Shown: piece by piece, positions 1-13,596 of the stretch
Numbering within the stretch: the stretch's first letter is position 1
Layout: each line of letters begins with the position of its first letter
Assembly: GCF_030247195.1 (NCBI RefSeq)
Contig: NC_080672.1
Location: forward strand, 251,953,556-252,017,555
Direction: 5' to 3'
Length of the DNA: 64,000 nt
Source: Topomyia yanbarensis
Taxonomy: Eukaryota; Arthropoda; Insecta; Diptera; Culicidae
The notes under the pieces: generated by a model
Told to the model about the DNA's origin: nothing
Database searches by the model: none
What the model saw: only the letters and a program-made list of their open reading frames with translations
Translations under genes and position numbers: made by a program

Positions 1-3000
1 ATCTTGAAATGTTGTTTTTTCCAAAAATCACGATCATGATTGCTGAAAAACTACCTAACCGATTTTTATTTTTTTAATTGTTCGCAATTAATTTTTCATT
101 TTTAATTTTAAACTTTCTTCAATTTTTTCTCGCTAAAAGGTATGTAGAGTGAACAGTTTTGATTCAAGCACATTAACGGACCACTTCAATGTTATCTGTG
201 ATAATAGCGCATCTGTATGTTATCATGTTTTCCTATGTATTGGTAATGTGCATTGCCTCCATTATTCTTTGATACCTAAAATAAAAGTCGAAAAACATTT
301 AGAAACGCTCAGCGAATAAAAATATTTATCCGTTACGAAGATTTCCTGTCCCAAAAATCCGCATCTCAGTTCAGATCGCCGCAGTATGGCGCTCTCTGAC
401 ACTGCAGCACTCTGGGTCATTTATCTCCGTAACTAAACAATAGAACTCACTCAACGTACCTTGATCCCTTTATGATAAGTATTAGAAGCTTTCCTAATTT
501 ATAGTTCCCTGAAAAATAGTGCCGAAACAGGAATTTCCTGTCCGTAAGTTTTGCGTAAAAACATGTTTGTTTACATGTCCATCGGCAACACTATAGCATA
601 TCAGAAGGCTTTCGAGCACTACGTGAAAATCATTAGATTGTGGTCAAAATTGGATATGTAATCTTGCGAAACACACATATTGCATCATAGTAAAATTTAA
701 ACATGAAATAGGTCTTTGAGAGTAAGTTTTATTTCGGAAAAAGTAATACAGGTAAGCGTTTATCTCATTTCTTTGAAATAAAGCTATGAACATTTGCTAG
801 CATAATTGACCATTCATTATCGACCGTTTGTTACAGTGTGAAAGCTTTTTGGATAAAATCATATCTCATGGCCAGCTAGCCACAGTTTCGCTTATTTGTT
901 GATATAAATTACTTGACTTGCATTGATGTCAAATTCTAAATCTAGGCCGCAAATTGAAAAGGGTTTATATTACTTTTGGGGAATCGATGTTTTATTTTTT
1001 CACATGCTACTAAGGCCAATGTTGTACATTGTACCTGTAATGTAACTGTATGTTTATTTCGGAGATAAATTTGTATCAGTATAATAATTGCAATGTAACA
1101 AGCCGACATCTATCATATTGCACGACAAATAACATGTGACTTTTGTAAGTACTCTGTATAACAAAAGATAAACTCAAGTTTACCAGGTACCATACAAGCC
1201 TATTCGAATTGATGGTTAATTGCATGCATGCTTGGCACAATCAATCGAAATAAACGAGGTGTATTGTCATGGAAAATTCGGCCACGTTTGACGAATAAAA
1301 TGAATATATTCGTTTGATATAGACCGTTATTTTCAACTACTTACGAGGATTACCATTTTTTCATTCATCTTACGGACTGTGTGCAGGAGCATGGTGTACG
1401 ATTACGCCCCTTTGCCATATGTTATACGCAAAAAATCGTCAAAATGTGTCAATTTAGGCGTCAACAAAAACAAAGTAAAGCCATCGTTCCCAAGATTCGA
1501 CGCAAAACGGAACAACGGATGCAAATCTACCGAATTTATGAATTCTTTTTGAATGGACCTCGGACATTTCATTACTGTTTTGTAAAATCAGTTCTATATC
1601 TCTGTACTGCCAGGTCAGGTACGTTTCCACTATCGGTAAAGGGTTACAGCAGCGTGTGATCGAGAGCTGGTGGATGAGTAAACAATGCGAGGTCTTGTTT
1701 GTTATATTATAAATAACTGAACAATTGTTTTTGTAGCTAGCGACCCTTCTAAGACAAAATTTTGAAACAAATCCACGAAATGGTGTGGTTTATGACATTC
1801 AGTCATGATACTAGTCAAGTGAATAGCGTGTTCGGTAAGAAACGACCAAGTACTATGCGAACCTCAGAAACACGGAGAAGAGACAGAGGCTAGTGATATT
1901 GTAGTGCTGCCAAAGGACCAAAGCACCCTCAGTGTTTTCGAGTGGAAGATATTGTGAAAACTTTATGGTGGACAGCAGATATAGCATAAACCATGAAGAC
2001 AACCTATGGAACACGAATTGCGACAACTGCTTGAATAACTTCCCCGTCGGTCATATAACAACAGCTGATCCAACAGAAGGACAAGAGATGATCAGCGGGC
2101 GAAAAAAATCGACAAGATTGCAGGTGATATGTAGAGTCTTCCTTTCCTAGGACGACGTACGGCCATCGACTATGAGGATTAGATACGCAGCAATGGTCAT
2201 CCAATGAGACTTTCGTCGTATGTTCATGAACCAATCTGCAAATACTTTCAGTGTCATGGTGTTCATTTTTTGCAATTGTCCTATATACTGAATGTCTGCT
2301 TCGAAATCTCTTGAAAGGCGCGGATACATCATAGTTTATAAATGGATTGTGAGGTACGCAGCTCACCTGGGTCCGATTCGAAACCATCGCACGGGTTTTC
2401 CTAACCCTGGTGATAAAAAGGAATCTATGTTGCAATTCATGTAAGAACCCAATTCGGTTTTTTGTTAAATGCTGAAAAAACTTTAGGCACGCATCTGAGA
2501 TCAGCTTCATGCAAAATCGACATTATTCGCATGTTATTAATACGTGTAACAACTAAAGGACCTTTTCAGATGTAACGCTCATTTATTTGTAATGCGTGTC
2601 TTGTCAAAACCCATCATAGTAATCAACAGTGTTCCTAAAATACTTTCATCGTCGATATAATTTTTCCGTTGAAGTGGTCCCTTAAATGTATTACCAATAC
2701 AATTGTATCCAAATATTGAAAAATAAAGCAAAACAATGAACAAACATTAAATTTTGGAAACTTACAGTATCAACATTAGGGTACGGATTTACGTTTGTGA
2801 CGATACCTATTTTGCTTCGGTAACTCTTCGCAGTATACGAAAAAACTCACTTACAGTTCCCGTAATTCTACCTTTGATGGCCTCAAGAATATAATCATTG
2901 CACTAAGTAATATACTCCCATTTTTTTCTTTCATGAGCTGTTCTTTAACGTATATATTTGCTTCTTGGCTAACAATGGATGTATGTAAGAACTGCGTTAT

Positions 3001-6000
3001 TTATTCATTCAATACAAATTAAATTGATTTTTAAACAAGAGTGTTGAGCCCATTTTAGTCTTGTACCATTTACCGGTTGTATGTCGAAGAATTAACTCAA
3101 ACTAAGTTTCCGCATGCCAAGCATTCGGTTTGCATCGTTCATTTGAGCAAGGATATGCAGCAGAATAAAATGTTGATCGTATTTGATCAGCTTCCAGAGT
3201 GATTCTACAACTTCAAAATTGTTCCGTTAAGTGATCCATTATGCCTAACGTATATTAAGCCTAACGTCTCTATGCCTAATGTAGTTATGCCAAATGGGGC
3301 ACACATCGGCATTCGGCCAAATGACAATTGAACTGGAAACCTGTAGCATTGATGTTAGGTAGATTTTTAAGTGCTTTGCGTAGTTCGACGAGGAACTCTG
3401 CGATCAATGATCATTAGCAGAATTGGAAATAGTGCATGCCCAGACGCAAGAACCAACATTAAAGTACCCTCCAGAAACCTTAGATCACGTAACTTTTTAA
3501 GACTAGACTTTCAGCGCACCGAGTACGGTCAGAACGAACCCATAAGGGCGATGCATTTCGATTTTTATGTTTCTAGTGATGTTTTCAAGAATAGACTTAG
3601 GAGATTGACTTAGCTTATAAGATTATGTGAAAATATTTCTGTAATGTTATTGCAATGCTGTATACCTTGTATGTTAATTTGTTAATTTGTAATGTCAGAT
3701 CATTGTAATTGTAGAAAAAACGTGCAAAAAGATTATGGATTTTTACGCGCATTCGAGGTCTGCTTCTGAAGTGAACCTTGGAATGGGTTTTTCCCATACA
3801 GCAACATTAAATTTCATGTAGACCAACATGGGTCAGATGAGAAATGAAAATAAAATAAAATAAAAAAAAATAAGCTGCACTATATATACAAACTTACATC
3901 GAAAGGCATTTAAAATACAACAGACTAAAATGAGAATCAACGTTCTAAAGTGATATTTAGCAAAGAACCTGTGAGAGGTCGGCTATTTCGGGGCATAATC
4001 TGCTCTCACAGGCAATGACCAATCGAGACAGATACTCTTTCTACCACGATGATGATGATGGTGGTACGCTTTCTAGTGCTCTAAGTAATTGAATCCTCGG
4101 ATATTCGTTCGAGGATACAAATGCAATATAGTCAACAAGCTAGTAGTAGTAACTTTATCACATCACACTCCTGTGTGCTAAAATCAATCGACATACTGTA
4201 AGCGCTGGTAACCATGCAATAACAGATAAAGAAATAATAATCTTCAGCCACACATTCAACGCAATAATCATACATTCTACCAAGTAAAAGTACACCGCTT
4301 ACGGGTTAGCACTAACTGCCCGATTTGAGTTAGGATTCCCATAAGTAATTAACCAGATGTGTGTGGCAAATGAACCATAAGTCAGATCCAGTGGCACCAA
4401 CAATGCTGGCCAAACACTCTCGGAAAGTACCTACATACTCACACGTACACGACGAACATTGGCCACACTCGACGAGTTGGATCGAAACCAGCACAAAGCA
4501 GCGAAACCCAACAGCATAATCAGCAGGTGCAGAAGAACGATCCAACACTGCCGCAAATCAACGCAAATTTTACATTTATTTCGCTTAATTTGGTTTATTA
4601 TGTACCCATTATAAAGTTAATTTAAATCTGAAATATGTGTTTTTGGCCACATGTTTTTAATGTGGTGTATTCTCGCCTGGAACGGAAAAGGGGATAGAGT
4701 TGGCTTCATAAGGGGTTTCTTTACAGCGTGTGACCTGGTGACAATATGTTGTGCTAATTTGAAGATATTGCACCCACTAGTGTTGCCTTTATCTGTGATT
4801 CGATAAACGTCTCTGTTTAGGAAGCTATCGTAACACATGTGTGTTTTTTTCTATTCCACATTGCTCTTCCAAGAGTGGAATCAGATGACTTAAAAAACAG
4901 ATATATCACACTCTAAACGTTGCCAATAGCACCCTATAAGTTCCTTAGAAACAAGCAGTTGAAGAAAGTGAAACCTCATTGTGACCTCTGGACTAACACG
5001 CTCATTATGGGTTTACATGTAAACACAAGTGTTGCAACGCATCGAACTGCCTCCAGATCGTCTTACAAGTGTCGAACGCGCAGCTCCAGGCAGCATTCTG
5101 CGCTTGTAAAACACTGATGGCTTCCTGCCATCTTCGACCCGGCGCTAACAAGTCCTTTGCAGCATACACGCAGGATTTATGGTCTCGTTCGTACCCAGCC
5201 GCCAGCCAGTGATGGCTTTTCGCCACGCACAAGCATATGTTTACAAACAACACTTTGCCAGCTCCCGCGTTCCACTTCAGTTTCTTTTCCCCCTCTTCCT
5301 TCAATCCACTGTGATTGGCTTTCTCGGAATTCATTTACAAATGATTTGTTGAGTAGTTTTCGGGACTCGTCGTTTACGGTCGACCGCTTGAAAATTGACA
5401 CCCTGAATCTGTAAGTAGGTAGCTTCTTTCTCGTGAAACGTATGAAGTGGCACTTTTTCACCGTGAAAAGGTCCTTGAGAGCTCTCAAAACGTTTCGACA
5501 TGCAACTTGATAGCCGCTCAAAAATTGATTTTTCCGAGAAACGAATGAAAATTCTGGGTCTGTTTGAACTAGGTATTTAGAAACAAAGTGCGATTTTCTT
5601 GTAATCAAAAATATGATACTTTTATATAAATCACTAATTAATGAACCTAGGGCATTTCAGCATAAAGAATTTAGCCATTTTTCAAAAATGGACATCTCTT
5701 TGTTAAAGATGTCGACAAGACGTATTGATGAGCTCCGACTTTGATGAAAATTGGATATGTTTCGGTTAATTATAAGATTCGCATTTTGAGCGGAAATGGT
5801 GTAAAACTAGCATTGAAAATCCAAGGAAATAGGTCCAAATTTTAAAATCCCTCTAACTCTTATTTGGCTTGATTAAATCTAATTCTGTTTAGTTTTTTAA
5901 AGGGTTTTGGGAGGAGTTGAAAATAGGTTATACTTTTTCGTTGCGTAATCGATGCATATTCATATCTTAATTTAAAAATTTTACTTGTGAAAATGACATT

Positions 6001-6080
6001 TTTAAAACCGTTGTAGCTCTTTATATTAACCTAATTAAGGGTAGATTTGCATATATGAATTTTAGAGTAAACTTAGGACT
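1..6080. other. Unassigned AT-rich DNA, no gene supported
   Basis: No open frame here has a recognisable domain, and several of the longer ones lack an ATG start. Local points: short repeats of a 'tatgcctaacgt' motif at about 3240-3300; an A-rich aaaat run at 3846-3872; a (gat)n run near 4050; a somewhat GC-richer stretch at about 5030-5330, with a minus-strand frame of about 109 codons that resembles nothing I know. A 168-codon minus-strand frame at 2004-2510 is likewise unrecognised. This could be intergenic or intronic. I see no convincing exon, promoter or RNA gene. Confidence 0.5.
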
Positions 6081-6082
6081 AT

Positions 6083-6670
6083 AGGGGAGATTGGGGCTAG
6101 TTGGCGACGTTTTCAGTTTTTATTTTTTACCGGTTTGATTTTGGTAGATCTTGCAAAATATAACACGTTGCATGAGAGGGCAGACTGTTTGGAACATCTC
6201 TCAATTTTATAAAAATGTTGGAGACGTTGTCTTCATTTCTAGAGACAAAAATATGTGACGCTGAAAAGCCGTCAACTAACCCCAGCCTCGGAGTAAGTTG
6301 GCGGTATGTATGGGGTAAGTTGGCGGAATGCCAGAAAATAAGCAATCAAATGGGAATTCTATAGCATCAGTTATCGTTATGAAATGTGCCGACTGTCTTT
6401 TCAATAAAGCTGTATATTTTTCGACGCCTTTCATTAAATTTTAGTCTCAATACCCCGTCATTTTTGAAAATTCGTATGCAAATTTTCGAAATTCTTCAGA
6501 CAATTGGCCGAAATAATTGTCCCCTGCATTGACGAGAGATACAACAAATAGTTTCTCGTACTTAGGAGTGAATTCCAGAAATGAAAATATTTGATGACTA
6601 TTTTTGCACTGTAAATAATACCGCCAGCTTACACTGTAAATAATACCGCCAACTTAGCCCAACCGCATAT
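6083..6670. mobile_element. Candidate inverted-repeat element with 'agttggcg' ends
   Basis: The left end (6089-6106, GATTGGGGCTAGTTGGCG) is repeated in inverse at 6647-6664, whose reverse complement reads GGTTGGGCTAAGTTGGCG: an 18-bp imperfect terminal inverted repeat. The interior repeats the 'taagttggcgg' phrase at 6293-6327 and carries a 25-bp tandem duplication at 6607-6656 (cactgtaaataataccgcca twice). No coding capacity is seen. No target duplication could be fixed, so the exact ends and the superfamily are unknown. Confidence 0.45.
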
Positions 6671-6879
6671 TTTATAAAAAAGAGTTTAAAAAATCACTTT
6701 TGTATATGGATAGGTGTAATATCTATACAGATACTGAAAGCTCTTTTCACGCTCTATTGAAAAATATAATCATTCGGGGTATAGATTGAAAACCACCTTA
6801 AATTACACAAAATGTTTAAAATTAAGAAAATTTACAAAGTATGCTCAAACACACAATATATTTTAGTTGATCCGAAAAA

Positions 6880-7000
6880 AACGAAAAACGAAGCAAAGCT
6901 GTCGATGTCAATTTGTACGCATTCCATTGATTATAGGCCGACTAATTAATGAATTAGTGTGGCACCCTCCCAAATAGGATGAAAATGGGCACTTTACTCT
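6880..7000 (-). mobile_element. Fragment of the TAGRGTAAAGTGCC MITE family
   Basis: Read on the minus strand from about 7000, the sequence begins TAGAGTAAAGTGCCCATTTT and continues through an 'aatcaatggaatgcgt' core to 'acagctttgcttcg'. This parallels the plus-strand element that starts at 56738. It is a second, partial copy of that family within the window. Only one end is recognisable, so this copy is truncated or interrupted. Confidence 0.6.
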
Positions 7001-7305
7001 AATTATTACACTTTTTATTTTAAAGTGAGTCAGCGTCGATATTCGTGGTAGTCGTGAGATACGTGCTAAGTATAATAGGAATTTTATTCCCACAAATATA
7101 TTGAACATAACCAGCATAACATATTGAATCATAGTTTGGATAAATGAAAAAGGCACAATTGCACCACAAAAAAAAAATTAAAACACGTTTGTAAAATACA
7201 GTTTTACTTTTTCCTTTCCAATAAACTTTTCATTCAAAATTCTATTATGTTCAGATTTCTCAGACAATTCTACTCTAATTTGATGTAGTATAGTCGTACG
7301 TTTTC

Positions 7306-7536
7306 TGGGGTTTAACATAATCGAACGTCATCCCTTTGAAAAACGCATCAGTGTACGTGAGCTAGAGTGAAATGTAATCAACGAAGTATTTTTCGCATTA
7401 CATTTTGCTTATTGTCTCTTAAACTATTTTTCACATAGCAATGGTAAAACCATTGTTTGGTAAAAAAATTCTTGATTCAAAGTTGCTGTGATGCGTTTTC
7501 AAAGGGGAGTCTTTCGATCATGCTAAATAAACCCCA
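7306..7536. mobile_element. 231-bp MITE with TGGGGTTTA ends
   Basis: The left arm (from 7306, TGGGGTTTAACATAATCGAA) matches the reverse complement of the right arm (ending at 7536) over about 40 bp with small indels, through the shared 'cctttgaaaa(a)cgcatca' segment. The element is flanked by a 6-bp direct repeat GTTTTC (7300-7305 and 7537-7542), probably the target duplication. There is no coding capacity. It lies 26 bp left of the next element, so transposons cluster here. Confidence 0.6.
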
Positions 7537-7562
7537 GTTTTCCACCATATGAAAGTTCTATA

Positions 7563-9172
7563 CAGGGTGTTTGGTTCATGATTAAGAATCTCTCGAGGGG
7601 TGATTGACTGTCATATTTGGAGAAAAAAATCGTTCTACACATACCATCAAATCTCAACCGTTACAGAGTTATTGAACTATTTGTGTGAAAAACTTTTTAT
7701 TTTAAAATACTTCTAACTCGAAAAGTTTACCTCGAATTTTAAATCTTTTAGTTCCATTGGAAAGGCGAGAAATTTTTTTTATTGAATGGTGTTCTCATAT
7801 CTTTCAGTTAATTAGTTTTAATTACCTTTTAGTTGTAAAGTAGTTCAAAGTGGGTGTTTTTGATGGGGTTTTGGTTAATTTTCTCAAAATAATGGATTAT
7901 GATTATAGCAATATCTATTATCCAAAAGAAGGGTTTGAGGACGATTTTTAATTTGTTCTTCAACATGATATTCCTATCTCTTCTCGTTTCCTTGTAATTT
8001 CACTTCTAATTTGTACCTGTAATCGACCTGCAAGTGCTTAAAAGACTTTAATCTAAAAAATATGCTTTATATCATTATTACCAGGGCATCATTGGAAAGT
8101 TAAGAAAATTTCCTTTTGATGTATGTACAGATATCTTTTAGTTAAGTGTACTAAATGACTTTTTACTAGTAAAATAACTCAAAATTAGCGTTTTTTGGAG
8201 AGTTTTGTAATTATTCTAATTATTAATCAACTAAATTTATCATCACTACTGTTCGTTTGGTGCCCCTTATTATTTTCTACATATTGTTATTTGACACATT
8301 ATCCCTATCGCTTTTCATTTCGCTGCAATTTAATAGTTAATACAGCATGACCTCATCACAAATGTAATGGATTCGTAATCCTTGTTTTCGCATATGACAC
8401 GAGGTAATAAAAATGATTTTGCTTCGAAACTAAAAGAGAAAATTGAATGGAGTCAAAGAAAGAATTGTAGAACTTGGTGAGATGCATTAATTCCATGATA
8501 ATAATAATGCTGTTTCTTATTTACTATTTTAAGAAAATAACGAAAATGCTAATAATAACACTAACATTAAACTAATTAACTTCTAAAAGAATACTAAACT
8601 CACTTAAATGAAACGTATTTTTACGTTTTTCTATGCAAAATTTTCCTGGCTTTCGAATAAAAATAAAAAAAGGCACAATAAGTGCCATACATTTTCAATA
8701 AGAGCTAGTATAAGTGAATATGAGATAAAAATATCCAAATTCAATAACCCAAACACATGAAAACAAGAAAAGATAAATGTATCATGTCAAGGAACAAATT
8801 ATGCAACTCTTCAAGACTAAAAATTTGAATTATTAAAATGGTGATGTTAACTATTAAGATTTTCGCGAAATGAGCGAAAAATCGATCAAAATTGTTAAAT
8901 TTTAAATAAATAACTGCGAAAAGGTTACTTAACCTCATTAACTGAAACATTTGAGGGCATTTTTCAATGGAAAATTTTCTCACCTATCCAATGGATCCAA
9001 AAGATTTGAAATACAAATCATATTTTTTGAGTTGGAGCTATTTTATGACAACTAAAAAATTCAATAACTTAGTAACGGTTGAGATTTGAAGGTATGTGTA
9101 GAACGATTTTTTCTCCAAATATGACAGTCAATCATCCCTTGAGAGGTTCTTAGCCATGAATCAAACACCCTG
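7563..9172. mobile_element. 1.6-kb non-autonomous DNA transposon, ~113-bp TIRs, TA target
   Basis: Terminal inverted repeats of about 113 bp begin CAGGGTGTTTGGTTCATG at 7563. They recur in inverse up to 9172 with about ten mismatches. TA dinucleotides flank both ends (7561-7562 and 9173-9174), as for Tc1/mariner-type integration. The interior has no meaningful open frame; it is AT-rich and holds two diverged direct copies of a module of about 300 bp (roughly 7690-8010 and 8040-8340), each including a 'cattggaaag' phrase and a 'cttttagttaa'-like phrase. No transposase remains, so mobilisation would have had to be in trans. The superfamily is inferred from the TA target only. Confidence 0.85.
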
Positions 9173-9174
9173 TA

Positions 9175-12100
9175 TGAAGCTTCTGAAAAAATGTATAGAT
9201 TTACTCAAGTTAAACCAGAGCTAGAAAGACTTTAAAATTTCAATCTATTTCTTCGGATCAATTCTCAATGCCCGTTTTATTACACTTTCCCTCGAAGTAG
9301 GAATCTAATATTTGCCCAAAGTCCATCCCACATGTGCACAAATAAACGTAGAAATTTTCGTCAAATTCAGTGAACATCAATACGACCAGTGACATAATTT
9401 TGCAAAACAGGCTCTTAAATTTAACTATTTCGAAAACGCTTTTATTCGTGTAAAACATCAGATATTTCATGCAGCTATATTTATCAACTAGGAAAAAGAT
9501 CAATACATGAAAATATTACCTAACTCTGATTCCCGTTGAAACCAACATTGACACAGGTTATACTCCTAAAGTACATCATGTTTAACATGAATGTCAAACT
9601 CAAGCAATCTTAAAGCAGACAGACATCATCACGGCCGGCGTCGGTGCGCTGTTGGACAAGAAAACGCTAATTTCAGTTGGGTGGTCGGTCGATCCAGCCA
9701 ACAGCACGGGGACGGGCAGTCAGCTGACATTTTGTAGTACAGCGTATTCATGGCGGTTAGATTACTAGCAACAGCTAGTCAGACTTTGACAAGAATGGTG
9801 CAAATTATTGAACTAGCAAAAATAGATTGTTTTACCAAAGGTTCCTATGTTCTACATCGACGAGTATCGATGTTTAGTTGGTCATTTTTGTTGCTCGCCA
9901 ATCAACCGGATAATCGACGAATGCTTACGCTCATTTCCACAAGCACAATTGATTTGTACTAAAGTAGTGATTGTATTAATGTATTCTGAAGTTCCAGACC
10001 AGTAAGTGGAACATTTCAATTCGTCATTATGAAATCTGAGTCGAGTCATTTTAAAAATCCCTACTGCTAACCCAAAACATCAGTGGATAGTGTAGCTAAA
10101 AAGTTTTCACAAGCTGATGGTGGTTTTACTGATGAACCGAGGATCAACGGTGAGAATCATCCCACCAAACTGGTTACAATATTTATTTATTGCACTTTGA
10201 AGTTTTCTACTCCTTACACACAGCTGCTTTAAATCTCTTATCTCTGAATCCTGTTGCGGGTTATCCTCGTGAGTAAGTGATCCGTACGAAAGGAAAGTGA
10301 TTCAAGTGCAGTTTTGTTTGTTTCTTTTTGCTCTTTGGTTTGTAGTCTCATATTACAATCCCAGTTTCCGAGCGAGTATGGTAAGATTTGATGAGTTCGT
10401 GGCAGAGTCCACAACAAGATTTTTGAAGTTTCTGAAAGTCGAAAAAAGCCAGAACAATGTTACGAATATTTTCTAAAATTGAGTTACTAAATTTAATAGT
10501 GGAATGAATAGAATTTCAAAGTTTACAAAAAACGGTTATGTACCCATCGGGATAAGATTAGGATCTTCGGAACAACTATTTATAACATAATGATATAAAA
10601 ATTATTTATAACGAATTTCAGGCTAACACTTTTATCACAATGGTTCTCGATTGTCTTACTGCTACATACCCCTTCAAATATTCTCATTGTTTGTAATACC
10701 CGTGACAAAGACTTTTTCGCTGCTACCATTTAAGTATTAGAATTTGATGATTTGACTTTAATTGAAATACGTTGAAAGTTCTAATTTGTGACGCGTTTTA
10801 ACGTCACGTTACATTTCAGTATATTCAATGAATGTTGATTAAATCTTTCGTGAAATTTTGTCTACTTTCTGGATCTGTAATAAGTTTTGATGTAGGCGTT
10901 CATTTGATAAAGTTATAAAATATTTGTCGAATGAAGATTCGTCAAATCGTTATAAACATCACGAAAGAATGTGCCAAGTATATTCTGATATACTAATCTT
11001 GAAATAATAATCTTTTCTTCAAATTTTCTTGCATTTGATTATAAATTTACGTCACTATAAAATAAATAGGCACTCGCGCTAGAGCACTGGATGGACGCTG
11101 CTCTAAAAATGCGAAATCGTTTTAGAGCCCCAGTGAATGTTCGTTCATTGAGTCATTGAGTTCATTGAGTCATTAGGCCAGATAGGCATAATAGAAAGCT
11201 ATCCAACTTATATCTCATACTGATGTATTGATCTGAAATCTCAATTATCAAAGCAATCAAAACGATTTCAAAACTGTATGCACCTTTTATTGATATTTAA
11301 TGCACTATATGGTCCAAAATCGTACTTAGAGAGAGAAAACTCGTTGCGCCCATGGTATCTTGCAAAAACGTTTTAATATTATTTGGCATTTTTGCATTAG
11401 TGAAATTGGGGTGATGCTTGTGATTGTGATATTCCAAGTTTAAACTTTTTAGGTTTGTGAAACAAACCTACATAATATTCTAAAATGTTATAAAAAATCA
11501 AAATAAAATGAGTTTGCTGAGTAAAATTGAATTTTTGAATATATAACATAGGGTGGGGCTTGAAATTATGTTGTGTTAGTTATCCGCAAACTTCATATGC
11601 ATTGGCTTGCTGATTAAAAACAAGGTTCGATTTCCATCCATCCAGCAAACATAATTTCTTCTCGTACGAGACATCGTGAGTTAGAGTTACTTAGTGCGTT
11701 CTCAAGCAGGGTTTCCAAATCTGAACTATCGGTCTATTAGTCAAGTACCATGGTTCTGAAGAGACGAAGTTCAAACGAAAACCACTGGACTTATACAGCT
11801 CTTTAGGTACAAAGTGGTTTTAACCATTTTTTGTCATTAGGGGGAATATTGCATAATCATTTTAAACCTAGATATTTTCAAAGATTGCAAATAAATATTT
11901 GAGCCTGATATATTATGTTAAGTAAGAGCATGTACGGCATAACAACCTATTTTAGTACATAAAGGAAGCTTTTGTATTTAGCAGTAAAAACTCTTTTTAG
12001 CCGACATGTACTTCAATTTCACCCAATAACTTTTTTCGCTTAATAGATAGATATTTCGCTACTTCAACAAAGTTTCATAAAATCATATCGTCTACAAACT

Positions 12101-12203
12101 TTCTATACATGACTATCAATTTTGGCAACAACTTGCAAAGTTATTTCTTTTATCTACGTATATACCCCCTTAAATCAAATTTTTGCAACATTATATTAAA
12201 CTA
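9175..12203. other. Unassigned DNA, no gene supported
   Basis: Mostly AT-rich. A short GC-richer patch at about 9630-9760 contains 'gggcagtcagctgac', which loosely resembles an initiator context, and is followed by a 70-codon ATG frame (9750-9962) without recognisable homology. Donor-like 'gtaagt' strings follow near 10000 and 10275. A 5' untranslated exon cannot be excluded, but nothing fixes one. A short tandem 'cattgagtcattgagtt' array sits at 11142-11174. Confidence 0.4.
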
Positions 12204-13594
12204 CACCGAGCAAAAAGCATCTGAGAATTTCATAAGTCTCGGCATATGAACCAGCCTTCTGACGATGCCATTGAACGCTTTAGAATGTCATTGGCTGGCT
12301 TATGAATTCATTTATCTTTATTCATGCACTCCATAGACGTACAAATAATGTATTTCATAAAACAGTCTTATGACTTCGCTCCAATATATGTGTTGAAGAA
12401 TTTCATATGTTTTTTTCATGAAACCCATATGAGATCTGTTATTGATTCTGTAAAGTTATATTTTGTTTTTCATAAACGTCACTTTTGTGAAAAGTTCATA
12501 ATTGTTTCTTATAAATTCAGTACTGGCCTGGATGGCCAACCAGGAGCTAATAGTTTCAGGCCAGCACTTTTCGGTTACCGCTGTTTGAAACAAAAGAAGT
12601 GAGATTTTTAGTCAAATTGCAACAAAATTTTAAATAATTATTTTTTTTATGTTATTCAATAAATTTCTGTGAGCATTGAATCAGTTTACATGGTTATGAT
12701 TTTTACAGAAGATATCCGATTATTTGAAATGAAATAAGTTGTCTGACGCGTATTTTATAATTATCAAAATCATTTGTAACAAGAAGTAACAGTCATATTA
12801 GCATTCAGTTGTCAAATCCGGTTTCCCAGTTGTCTAAACCCAGTTTCCCAGGAAATATTGACGAAGCGTTGCTCATTATGTAAAAATTTTAATATTTAAT
12901 GAGAGTTTTCTCTTCAATCTTCTGAAGGGATCTACACTTTACGGTTTATTTGTCCCGAATTGAGTTCTACAAGATGACCACACGAATGAACTCATGATGA
13001 ATGACGTTCATGTTTGACAGTTCTTGGTGGTTTGTTTACTTTGTCAGTTGCGTGAGTTCGAGTGCAACGGATGCCCATCTGCTACATTCAAACTCACGTA
13101 ACTCCCATGTAAACAAACCACCGAGAATTGTCAAACGAAGTTCATCCGGCTCATTTTGTGGGGTTATGTCGGTTGGTATAAAACCTAATATCCTCTCAAA
13201 GTTGATTTCTACTGTTGATTTTTTGTCTACTAAAAATGCTCGAGAAATGACAGCCATGTTCTATTTTTTATATAAATGCACAATAATACCCATGAATAAA
13301 AAACTTATGGAATTCATTCCAACATTGTGATGAATTTCATAGGACTATTCTATGGAAATCATTATTTCTACTATGTTTTCTCCTTATAAAGCAATTTTCA
13401 TAAATGGGCACCTTTGGCGTTCATTCGGACATTTTCATAAATTTCATAAGACTATCTTATGAAAATAATAAGAGATGGATTTGGAAAATTTCCCCTCCAA
13501 ATCATAAGACAGAGTTATAAAATCCATTTAAAATCCCTATGTCTGAAAGTCATAAGACGTTTTTATGGAAATTCAATGTAAATTTTGCTCGGTG
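12204..13594. mobile_element. 1.39-kb non-autonomous DNA transposon with CACCGAGCAAAA ends
   Basis: The termini are the 12-bp perfect inverted repeat CACCGAGCAAAA (12204-12215 and 13583-13594), flanked by TA on both sides (12202-12203 and 13595-13596). Inside both ends are many copies of the palindrome-related words ttcataag, cttatgaa and ttcataa: in the left 300 bp (12229-12510) and the right 310 bp (13285-13565). These are likely subterminal transposase-binding repeats. No transposase frame is present. A separate foldback sequence lies in the middle (about 13004-13148). Confidence 0.8.
13004..13148. repeat. Foldback (hairpin) sequence nested in the 12204-13594 element
   Basis: The left half reads 'tgacagttcttggtggtttg'...'gtgagttcgagtgcaacggatg' and the right half is its imperfect reverse complement, centred near 13074. 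The arms are about 65-70 bp with roughly 80-85 percent pairing by eye. This is probably a small MITE that inserted into the larger element. A 109-codon and a 73-codon open frame overlapping here are by-products of the palindrome. Confidence 0.7.
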
Positions 13595-13596
13595 TA

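Noticed and set aside
2340..2400. tRNA-like B-box ('ggtccgattcga') suggesting a SINE head
   Set aside because: No matching A-box at the right distance, no tRNA fold and no tail; a single weak box is not enough.
2004..2510. 168-codon minus-strand open frame
   Set aside because: No recognisable domain, amino-acid composition rich in Cys, His and Ser as in random reading, and a competing frame on the other strand; not supported as a gene.
13001..13330. 109-codon plus-strand frame
   Set aside because: It spans the foldback sequence inside a transposon; frames on both strands arise from the palindrome.
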